Part shown: positions 1-6,809 of the stretch, piece by piece
How the letters are laid out: the number at the start of each line of letters is the position of its first letter
How positions within the stretch are numbered: the stretch's first letter is position 1
NCBI GenBank assembly: GCA_023230025.1
Contig: JALNYD010000016.1
Location: 1-23,435, forward strand
DNA length: 23,435 nt
From: Candidatus Cloacimonadota bacterium
GTDB taxonomy: Bacteria > Cloacimonadota > Cloacimonadia > Cloacimonadales > Cloacimonadaceae
Direction of reading: 5' to 3'
The notes under the pieces: generated by a model
Databases searched by the model: none
What the model was told of the DNA's origin: nothing
Seen by the model: the letters and a program-made list of their open reading frames with translations, nothing else
Position numbers and translations under genes: made by a program

Positions 1-2514
1 GATCTCTTGACCTTGGGTTATAACTGGAGTCAGACCATGGATCTGAGCGCGTCCTGGACCGCTGAGAACAACCTGGAAATGGCTGCTGGTCCTGTGAATG
101 CGATCTACACCGTAAACATCGAAGGTCCTGGGATTGTCTTCACCGGCTTTGAAGATGGCTGGTGGATTAATCCTACCCAGACTGCTGATCTTGGATTCAC
201 TGTTTACTCACCTGCCAATGGTGGTATGCAGGAATACGTAACCGTAATGCTCGAAGAGCTCATCAATGATCCAGTGAATGGTAACTACAACAACCTCATC
301 CAACAGATGCAACTGCCTGTACCAGACCCGACAGCTGCTGAAAATACCTTCACGGTTAACTTCGGTTACTCAGTTGCTCCGAATGCTCACGCAGTAAGAA
401 TGACTGTGATAGCTGAAGATAGCTACAATGTCCAAGCTGTCTCTCAGCAAACCTACGGAATCGATTACCTGGCTCCGATTGTTTGGGCAGTATCCCCTGT
501 GGGAGCTCCTATCAATCCGGATAGCTTCCCTGTAACCTATGAATCCGCTGTAATTCCTTACGGTACCCCTGTAACGATCGCAGTTGGCTTCCAGGATATG
601 CAAGGTTTCGCAACTCAGGAAACCGGCGAATGGGTATATGTACCTGCTGATGATACCTGGCACCATGAATATCTGGTATATTACACCGGCGCCAGCGGAC
701 TCAACACTGAAGACGTTGTAGTGACTCTTGATGGTGTTGTACAGAATGGTACAGTAAGTGGTGGAGCCTTCACGGCTACTCCTGCTGATCTCGAACCAGG
801 CCTCCACACGGTGGTGGCAACAGTTGCTGACAATGCCGGTAACGTAGGTTCCATGTCATACACCTTCACAGTAACCGGTGGAACCCCATACATTGGCTTT
901 GCCGGCGCAAACAACGACGAAGACAATTACTGGTTGAATACTACTCAGAACAACCAATTGCACTTCACCGTGGGTGTGAATGGCACATCTGAGATCGAAA
1001 CAGTAACCGCAAACGTATATGTTGAGCCTGGTAACTACATTATCCAAGGACCCATCACCTTCAACCCGGAAGATACTGCACACACAGTCAACCTTCTGGG
1101 TGGTGTAGTTCCTGTTGGACAGTATGCAGTAAGGCTTGAAGTAACCGCAACCGTCGCCTTCGGCGCCAGCGCAACTTCGAACCAGACCTACGGCATTGAC
1201 AATGACGCACCGCAAATCACCCTTACCAGCCCGGCTGAGAACTCCGTCTTCATGCCGAGAGCTTTGGTGAATATTCTGGCTCAGATCACTGACCAGCTTG
1301 CCACCAAGGGTGCAGTACTTGGTCAATCCCGCGCTACCCGCATGGCTAAAGCCGGTTCCGGTATTGCTTCAGTAACCTTGAAAGTGTACGCTCCCAACGA
1401 TTCCGAGCCTGTTATTGATGAATCCTATGGAAACATCCAAGTGATAGCTGAAAGCATTTCCGGCGATCAAACCTCTGAGCTTGGAACCTACACCATCGTA
1501 TTGATCGCTACAGACGGAGCCAACAACCAAAGCATGGTAACCAGAACCTTCATGGTTGCTCCTCAGAATGGTCCAACCGTAAGCTTCATAGTTGATAATG
1601 ATGGCTGGCTGTATTCCAATGCCAACAACAACCTCAAGTTCACAGTTAATGGCACAGACAATATGACCGTTAGTGCGAAAGTATATACTAATCCTTCCGA
1701 AGCCTTGCTGATGGGTCCGCTCACAGTAAGCCAGAATACCGAAGGACAGTATGTAGTACCAGTGAACGGAAACATGATTCCTGCTGATCAGACTTCCATC
1801 AGATTGGAAGTAACTGTGAATGACCTCTATGGTAATGAAACAGTAGCAAACTACTATTATAACGTCGATAAGATGGCTCCTGTAGTCACCATCCTCAATC
1901 CTGCCGAAGGTGCTGAGATCACTCGCGTGAATGAAAGTACCATAGTCAAGATTGATGCTCAATTTGCTGACCTCATGCCCGGTGTGAAAACACAAACCGG
2001 TTCTGGCATTGCTTCCAGCAACCTGGTTGTGATCGGACCTGATGGTACGCAGATTGCTGATGTTGATACAGGTGTGGATGTTACCGAAACTTCACACACA
2101 CTTACAAACCTTGCTATCGGTGCTTATGTCGCTCGCGTAACTGTGATCGACAAAGCCGGAAACCAGGCTATGGCAAGTGTGAACTTTACAGTGATCGATG
2201 TTCCTGCAGCTCTCGAGATTACGAATGCTCACGCATATCCGAACCCCGCAGATGCTGATACTGGAGCCAGATTCAGTGTAAGTGTGAACAATGGTTCAAC
2301 TGTTAGCGTAAGGATTTACGACTTCGCCGGTCGCGAAGTACGTAGCATGAACTACGCTGCCAAGACCAACGGTAAATCCACAATTGAGATCGTCTTCGAT
2401 GGTCGTAACAATGATGGCGTAAAACTGGCACGTGGTACCTACTTTGCCCGTGTCATTGCCAACGACGGCATGAAGACAGTTGAAAAGGTAGTCAAGTTAG
2501 CTATCAGGAAATAA
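1..2514 (+). CDS. Large Ig-repeat secreted/surface protein with FlgD-like (T9SS-type) C-terminal domain, 5'-partial
   Basis: The frame is open from the first base, so the gene starts upstream of the window; the TTG at 7 is not a convincing start. At least 837 residues are visible. Counting from that TTG, the protein has three copies of a roughly 230-residue module. Each opens with a Gly-Pro/Thr-Pro strand (near residues 40, 292 and 522) and passes through a Y-[GN]-[IV]-D...AP junction (near 150, 395 and 618) into an Ig-like domain; the second and third carry GSGIAS. The last 100 residues match the FlgD-like/T9SS type A sorting fold: YPNPAD near 745, then VRIYDFAGREV, FDGRNNDG and LARGTYFARV. 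It is probably exported and displayed on the cell surface as an adhesin or structural protein. The PorV-like gene follows 55 bp downstream in the same direction. The family assignment is firm for the C-terminus; the function of the repeats is unknown. Confidence 0.85.
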   Translation, partial: DLLTLGYNWSQTMDLSASWTAENNLEMAAGPVNAIYTVNIEGPGIVFTGFEDGWWINPTQTADLGFTVYSPANGGMQEYVTVMLEELINDPVNGNYNNLIQQMQLPVPDPTAAENTFTVNFGYSVAPNAHAVRMTVIAEDSYNVQAVSQQTYGIDYLAPIVWAVSPVGAPINPDSFPVTYESAVIPYGTPVTIAVGFQDMQGFATQETGEWVYVPADDTWHHEYLVYYTGASGLNTEDVVVTLDGVVQNGTVSGGAFTATPADLEPGLHTVVATVADNAGNVGSMSYTFTVTGGTPYIGFAGANNDEDNYWLNTTQNNQLHFTVGVNGTSEIETVTANVYVEPGNYIIQGPITFNPEDTAHTVNLLGGVVPVGQYAVRLEVTATVAFGASATSNQTYGIDNDAPQITLTSPAENSVFMPRALVNILAQITDQLATKGAVLGQSRATRMAKAGSGIASVTLKVYAPNDSEPVIDESYGNIQVIAESISGDQTSELGTYTIVLIATDGANNQSMVTRTFMVAPQNGPTVSFIVDNDGWLYSNANNNLKFTVNGTDNMTVSAKVYTNPSEALLMGPLTVSQNTEGQYVVPVNGNMIPADQTSIRLEVTVNDLYGNETVANYYYNVDKMAPVVTILNPAEGAEITRVNESTIVKIDAQFADLMPGVKTQTGSGIASSNLVVIGPDGTQIADVDTGVDVTETSHTLTNLAIGAYVARVTVIDKAGNQAMASVNFTVIDVPAALEITNAHAYPNPADADTGARFSVSVNNGSTVSVRIYDFAGREVRSMNYAAKTNGKSTIEIVFDGRNNDGVKLARGTYFARVIANDGMKTVEKVVKLAIRK

Positions 2515-2522
2515 AGGTGAGA

Positions 2523-2545
2523 GGGGAGGGGTAACCCCCCTCCCT
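2523..2545 (+). terminator. GC-rich hairpin after the Ig-repeat gene
   Basis: An eight-base-pair G/C stem (2524-2531 with 2537-2544) closes a five-base loop, and a G-T pair extends it. It starts 9 bp after the stop codon and ends 14 bp before the AAGGAAGG ribosome site of the next gene. No T-run follows, so it could be a weak terminator, an mRNA stabiliser or an attenuator instead. The hairpin is seen directly; the role is inferred. Confidence 0.4.
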
Positions 2546-2569
2546 TCCATCCTTGAAAGGAAGGAAAAA

Positions 2570-3529
2570 ATGAAGAACATAAAAAGCATATTGATCGCCC
2601 TGATACTGATGGCCTCGCTATCTTCTGTCTTTGCTGAGGATAATTCGGCAGCGGTATTTACCCGCCTTGGCATCGATGCCCGTTCAATCGGTATGGGTGG
2701 TACTGGTGGAGCCTTTCTGGATAACGTCTCCAGTGCTTACCTCAACCCCGCTGTTCTGGCAGATGTGAAGAGAATCGAATTAACCACCTCTACAAGACAG
2801 GGAATGGGATTAGATCGAGCCCAAAACGCAGTAGCCCTGGGATTCAGAATCCCTACCGGCTATGTAGCTGCTTTCTGGAACAATGGTTCAGTAGCTGATC
2901 TTGAAGAGTACGACAACAATGGAACATTGCTGGGTACCTTCGACAACGCTGATCATGTTCTGGGCCTCAGTTATGCCGCCAAGATTGGCAAATTCAACAT
3001 GGGTTTAACTCCCAAGATGTATATCTCTGATGTGCATGAAGACACCAAAACCGGATATAGTCTGGATATGGGACTGATGTACCACGTAAACCGTTATTTC
3101 AACATGGGCTTCCACGTACGTGATCTCGTGTCTGATTATGACGGTGACGGCACAAAGGTTCCTCGCGAACTGGTACCCTCCATTGCCGCTTTCCCGATTC
3201 CTGGCCTGGTTCTTGCCGCTGATCTTTCTGGAGAAGACGATTTCGCCAGCTCCAGATTGAAACTCGGTGTGGAATACTGGCTGGGCATGAGAGACGACAC
3301 TGAGATCGGCTCCTCGCTTTCTGGAATCCGGATCAGGGAAAATGCTACATGGACCGACATCCTGTCCAAAACTCAGGCTGGTATCCGCGCCGGCGTTAAC
3401 GATGGCGCGTTCTCTGCTGGTTTTGGCCTGCGGTTCAAGATGCTGGAAATGAACTACGCATATCAAATGGCCAACAATGAGCTGTTACTAAATGACACTC
3501 ATCTGTATTCACTGCTGCTGCGCTTCTAA
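2570..3529 (+). CDS. PorV/PorQ-family (UPF0164-like) outer-membrane beta-barrel protein
   Basis: A 319-residue protein with a Sec signal peptide (basic MKNIKS, hydrophobic core, cleavage near VFA-ED at 22/23). The mature N-terminus carries the family hallmark RLGIDARSIGMGGTGGAF followed by SSAYLNPAVLA (about residues 32-65), typical of the PorV/PorQ/UPF0164 relatives of FadL barrels. Alternating beta strands run to a terminal phenylalanine (LYSLLLRF), the usual signal for BAM insertion. In Bacteroidota, PorV shuttles T9SS cargo and PorQ helps attach it; which role applies here cannot be told from sequence. A strong ribosome site (AAGGAAGG) lies just upstream of the ATG. It is flanked by a protein with a sorting-type C-terminus and by a PorE-like gene, which fits a secretion role. 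Confidence 0.85.
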   Translation: MKNIKSILIALILMASLSSVFAEDNSAAVFTRLGIDARSIGMGGTGGAFLDNVSSAYLNPAVLADVKRIELTTSTRQGMGLDRAQNAVALGFRIPTGYVAAFWNNGSVADLEEYDNNGTLLGTFDNADHVLGLSYAAKIGKFNMGLTPKMYISDVHEDTKTGYSLDMGLMYHVNRYFNMGFHVRDLVSDYDGDGTKVPRELVPSIAAFPIPGLVLAADLSGEDDFASSRLKLGVEYWLGMRDDTEIGSSLSGIRIRENATWTDILSKTQAGIRAGVNDGAFSAGFGLRFKMLEMNYAYQMANNELLLNDTHLYSLLLRF

Positions 3530-3568
3530 GCCAGAAGCAGATGGTATGCGATAAAATTCAGTGGCTTA

Positions 3569-3596
3569 GCTCCTCCGGCCTGAAAGCCGGGGGAGC
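3569..3596 (+). terminator. Strong hairpin between the PorV-like and PorE-like genes
   Basis: Arms 3569-3579 and 3586-3596 form an 11-bp GC-rich stem with one G-T pair and a CTGAAA-type hexaloop. It sits 40 bp after the PorV-like stop and 13 bp before the AGGAG ribosome site of the next gene. No T-tract follows, so it may adjust relative expression or mRNA decay instead of ending transcription. The stem is certain; its role is inferred. Confidence 0.45.
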
Positions 3597-3618
3597 ATAG
3601 GCCAAACTAGGAGACACA

Positions 3619-6330
3619 ATGAAGAAACTTACTATCTGGTTGATAATCCTCCTGGCCTGCCAGCTTGCATTTGCCCAATCCGATAGTCGCAATTTCATCA
3701 GCGCTCAGCAACATTATGAGCTGGGCAACTATATTGCGGCCAAACAAACCCTCTCGATTCTGGATACTGAAGAGAGCAGAACCATGGATTATGCCCTCCT
3801 GCGCGGTAAAGTTCACCTCGCTTTGGGCGAATTCAAGGATGCTCACTATTGGCTTTCGGAGTATGGGAAATATTCTTTGGGCACTGAAGATCTGGTACGC
3901 AGCGACCTTCTGGAGCTGATTCATGAAGCAAGTCTGTATCAGGAGCAATCTCCCATAGCTGTATCTTTAGGAAAATTACGGGGTCCGGTAAACACATCCG
4001 ATTCTGAATATGCCCCCGTACTTGCTCCTGATGGTAAAACTATGTATTTCAGCTCTTTGCGGCGTAGTTTGAACGGCAAGGAAAACATCTTTGTATCCTC
4101 TCACCAAAACATGGTGTGGGATAATCCAATCGAAGTAGATGAACTCTGCACAGATTTCAACGAGTCTCTGGCCTCACTGTCCGCTGATGGTAAAACCGCC
4201 TATATCTTTGGTTATTATCACAAATCAAACACCAATGGCGACATTTATCATAGCATTCAAACCAATAACGGACTTTGGTCAAAGCCTTCGCTGATCAGCG
4301 AAGTATCCAGTAAATACTATGACCTGCAACCCTACGTTTACAATGACGAAGTGATGGTGCTCACCAGCAACAGACACGGTGATCATGGCAATTACGACCT
4401 CTTCGTTTCTCAGAGACGCGGAGGAGAATGGTCAGAACCGGTCAATATGGGTGCAACCATCAATACCAGTTATGACGAACAATCAGCTTTCATCAGCCCC
4501 TGCGGACGCTATATGTATTTTGCCTCAAAGGGACATCCCGGTTATGGTGGCAATGATATCTTTGTGGCTACCCGCCTGGGAGATTCATGGACAGAATGGT
4601 CAACCCCCAAAAACATGGGTCCCATCATCAACTCCGTGAAAGATGATCGTTACTACACAATTTCCCCCGATGGTCAATTGGCCTATCTCTCCTCCTCCCG
4701 TATGGGTGGATCGGGGATGGAAGACATCTATTATGTGGATCTTGGACTTCTTCAGAAATTGAAGGACAAGATCGCATCAATTTCCGGGAAAACCGATTCA
4801 ATTGACTTCGACCACTACAATATCTCCGGTACCGTTACCGACGTCAATGGCCGACCCATTCAAACCGAAGTGGTGTGGATCTACAACATCGATGGCGATA
4901 CCTTTATGCGCATCATCCCTACCGATGGCATGGGTACCTTTAACTTCACGCTTCCGGCTGAAGCTACTGATCTTAGCTATGAGGTGAACCATCCCGGATA
5001 CCGCAAAACCACTGCATCAGTGAATCTACCTCCGAACACTCCTGACGTCAATGTCAAAATCGTGTGTCTTGATGATTCCGGACACCCGGATGCCAAGAAT
5101 CTGACCATCAATGGTAAGGTGCTGGATGAAAACAACAATCCCGTACCATGCACCCTGCGCTGGTCATACGTCTGGAATGGTGAACTCAATGAAGTTCTGG
5201 TTCAATCCGATGATAAGGGTAATTTCAAACTGAACGTTCCGAACGTGGAAAGATTGAAATACAACATCAATGAACCAAACTATGGCCCTCGTGAAGAAAT
5301 CATCACTATCCCCGAAGGAATCAACAGCTATGACACAATCATCCGTCTGGTTTCCTTGGGTAACGACATCCTCGTTTTTGGTAAGGTGATGGACAATAAT
5401 GGCAGACCGCTTACCGCCAATCTCTTCTGGACTTATCTGAAAGATGATGAATTGGTTGAATACAGAGTGGCCTCCAATGCAGAAGGTGATTACCGCGTAA
5501 TCCTGCCTCGTCAGCAGAGCTTTGACTATCGTGTAGCCAAAACGAACTATATGCAGCTTTCCGGAGTGCTTGAGGTTCCTGAAGGCCAACATGATATTGC
5601 CAAAGATTTCCGCCTTGTACGCTTGGAAGAAGAAGCTGTATTCCAGCTTGAAAACGTGGAATTCGAATTTGCCAAATCCGTGCTTACCCCAGCATCTCTG
5701 AAGATTCTGGAACCTGTTTTGGCAACCATGCAGGCCAACAGCTCTCTGGAAATTGAGCTTTCCGGACATACCGACAACATCGGTGGTCGGGCTGGTAACC
5801 TCAGACTCTCTGAAGCCAGAGCCAAGGCTGTGGCTGATCACCTGATCACCAATGGCATCGATGCTGCCCGCATCAAAACTGTGGGCTATGGCTTCGATAA
5901 ACCCATTGCCACAAACAATACTGCCGAAGGGCGTCAAAGAAATCGCAGAACCGAACTGAAGATTTTGGGCATCGAGTATTCCCAGGATCAGATTGAAGAT
6001 TGGGATCGCGAATTCCGCGAAGCCAGCAAGCAAACTCGTGTGGTCAGAACCGTAGATCGGGAAAGCACCTATAGCACCACCCAGTTTGGTATTCCTCTTT
6101 CTCTTGAGGACGAGTTCAGAACAATGATTGAAGCTGCTCTGAACGATGTCAAACAAGCTCAAGTGAAAGTAGATCTCTTCATCAACAACGGCAAAATCCA
6201 GGCCGCGAATGTAAGCGATCTCATGGGTAACCTCAGCGATCAGCAAACCGAAGATATCGCAGACCTGATGCTGGGCTGGAAAGTGCAATCCAACCAACGC
6301 AGTATCTATTCTTTCAGCGTAAAGAAATAG
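3619..6330 (+). CDS. PorE-like envelope protein: TPR - PD40 propeller - three CRD domains - OmpA
   Basis: A 903-residue protein. A signal peptide (MKKLTIWLIILLACQLAFAQ) precedes a short TPR-like helical region (about 25-110). A TolB/PD40 beta-propeller spans about 125-380, with recurring SPDG/APDGK-MYFSS motifs. Three carboxypeptidase-regulatory-like beta-sandwiches begin near 398, 495 and 584, each with the pattern [GK]-V-D-N-G-R-P. An OmpA-like peptidoglycan-binding domain covers about 675-783 with ELSGHTDNIGG, NLRLSEARA and GRQRNRRTEL, and a further 120-residue tail follows. This domain order is that of PorE, which anchors the T9SS to peptidoglycan in Porphyromonas; the family usually has one CRD, here there are three. 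The ATG follows AGGAG at 3609-3613. It probably sits in the periplasm, tethered to the wall. A generic OmpA/PD40 protein is the alternative. Confidence 0.85.
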   Translation: MKKLTIWLIILLACQLAFAQSDSRNFISAQQHYELGNYIAAKQTLSILDTEESRTMDYALLRGKVHLALGEFKDAHYWLSEYGKYSLGTEDLVRSDLLELIHEASLYQEQSPIAVSLGKLRGPVNTSDSEYAPVLAPDGKTMYFSSLRRSLNGKENIFVSSHQNMVWDNPIEVDELCTDFNESLASLSADGKTAYIFGYYHKSNTNGDIYHSIQTNNGLWSKPSLISEVSSKYYDLQPYVYNDEVMVLTSNRHGDHGNYDLFVSQRRGGEWSEPVNMGATINTSYDEQSAFISPCGRYMYFASKGHPGYGGNDIFVATRLGDSWTEWSTPKNMGPIINSVKDDRYYTISPDGQLAYLSSSRMGGSGMEDIYYVDLGLLQKLKDKIASISGKTDSIDFDHYNISGTVTDVNGRPIQTEVVWIYNIDGDTFMRIIPTDGMGTFNFTLPAEATDLSYEVNHPGYRKTTASVNLPPNTPDVNVKIVCLDDSGHPDAKNLTINGKVLDENNNPVPCTLRWSYVWNGELNEVLVQSDDKGNFKLNVPNVERLKYNINEPNYGPREEIITIPEGINSYDTIIRLVSLGNDILVFGKVMDNNGRPLTANLFWTYLKDDELVEYRVASNAEGDYRVILPRQQSFDYRVAKTNYMQLSGVLEVPEGQHDIAKDFRLVRLEEEAVFQLENVEFEFAKSVLTPASLKILEPVLATMQANSSLEIELSGHTDNIGGRAGNLRLSEARAKAVADHLITNGIDAARIKTVGYGFDKPIATNNTAEGRQRNRRTELKILGIEYSQDQIEDWDREFREASKQTRVVRTVDRESTYSTTQFGIPLSLEDEFRTMIEAALNDVKQAQVKVDLFINNGKIQAANVSDLMGNLSDQQTEDIADLMLGWKVQSNQRSIYSFSVKK

Positions 6331-6351
6331 TATAAATTGCCCTCGTAAAAT

Positions 6352-6381
6352 AAGAGGAGTGAGCTTCTGCTCGCTCCTCTT
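6352..6381. terminator. Bidirectional intrinsic terminator
   Basis: Arms 6352-6364 and 6369-6381 form a 13-bp stem (one G-T pair) with a TTCT tetraloop, 22 bp after the PorE-like stop codon. A short T-run follows on the plus strand. Read from the minus strand the stem is followed by TTATTTTAC, a better T-tract. It could therefore stop transcripts from both sides of the convergent junction. Confidence 0.75.
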
Positions 6382-6447
6382 TGCTATATAGCTCAGATAA
6401 TTTGCTGACACCCAAAGCTCCCTTCTTCCTCCCCGGTTTACCTCTAG

Positions 6448-6514
6448 TTCAGCACTATATCAGCCCATAATTCCCCCATGCCAAGCGGAGATTATGGGGT
6501 GATATAGTGCTGAA
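6448..6514. repeat. 24-bp inverted repeat (MITE/REP-like palindrome)
   Basis: Arms 6448-6471 and 6491-6514 are reverse complements except for one position (a G opposite a G), separated by 19 bases. No T-run follows, and the arm is far longer than a terminator needs. It contains no coding frame. Possible roles are a small non-autonomous mobile palindrome, an RNA structure or a protein-binding site. Confidence 0.6.
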
Positions 6515-6533
6515 ACAGGGGTGAAGTATCGGG

Positions 6534-6587
6534 TGTGGAAGCGTCATCCTGACGCTTTACTGTAGAAGCGACATCTTGTCGCTTACA
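6534..6587. repeat. Two tandem 27-bp hairpin units
   Basis: Unit 1 (6534-6560) and unit 2 (6561-6587) abut exactly. Each starts TGT[GA]G and contains an 8-bp perfect hairpin with a 3-base loop: AAGCGTCATCCTGACGCTT at 6539-6557 and AAGCGACATCTTGTCGCTT at 6566-6584. Where the units differ inside the stem, both arms change together (a T-A pair becomes A-T), so the fold is kept. They look like members of a short palindromic repeat family. Confidence 0.6.
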
Positions 6588-6680
6588 CACGGACGACTTA
6601 GCTATTAGGAATATCGATCCTGCAGGACAAAACCAAGCTGTTTGGTGTCTGATATGCTATCTGAAATACCGTTCCTCCGG

Positions 6681-6704
6681 AACTCTGGAGGCTTATCCAG
6701 AGTT
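6681..6704. repeat. 9-bp perfect hairpin
   Basis: AACTCTGGA at 6681-6689 pairs perfectly with TCCAGAGTT at 6696-6704 around a six-base loop. It lies about 100 bp past the end of the minus-strand operon and has no adjacent T-run. It may be part of the larger repeat structure that follows. Confidence 0.45.
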
Positions 6705-6708
6705 GAGA

Positions 6709-6809
6709 TTGAAATGACATAATCCATGCCCAGCCCACCACCCAATACTGTATGTTGCTCCGCCCCATGCCCCAGCAAGATTATGTCATTTCAAAGGGGA
6801 TACAGTATT
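6709..6809. repeat. Two interlocking inverted repeats at the end of the minus-strand operon
   Basis: Pair A is 16 bp and perfect (6709-6724 with 6779-6794). Pair B is 10 bp and perfect (6744-6753 with 6800-6809). The order A-B-A'-B' means both cannot be drawn as simple nested hairpins; in RNA this is a pseudoknot topology. The last arm overlaps the stop codon of the lipoprotein gene. Possible roles are 3' RNA stability, a mobile palindrome or alternative (switching) folds. Confidence 0.55.

Larger units (their letters stand above)
6331..6807. other. Convergent gene-free spacer rich in hairpins
   Basis: This 477-bp gap lies between two converging genes and has no credible coding frame. It contains, in order, a long terminator hairpin, a 24-bp inverted repeat, a tandem pair of 27-bp hairpin units, a 9-bp hairpin and two interlocking inverted repeats that reach the stop codon of the minus-strand operon. 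Each is listed separately. Such density exceeds what termination alone needs and suggests insertion of small palindromic repeats at a tolerant site. Confidence 0.7.

Noticed and set aside
5164..6411. Long antisense frame (415 codons) across the OmpA/CRD part of the PorE-like gene
   Set aside because: It is a shadow of codon bias. The plus-strand frame has a signal peptide, a ribosome site and clear domains; the antisense translation shows none.
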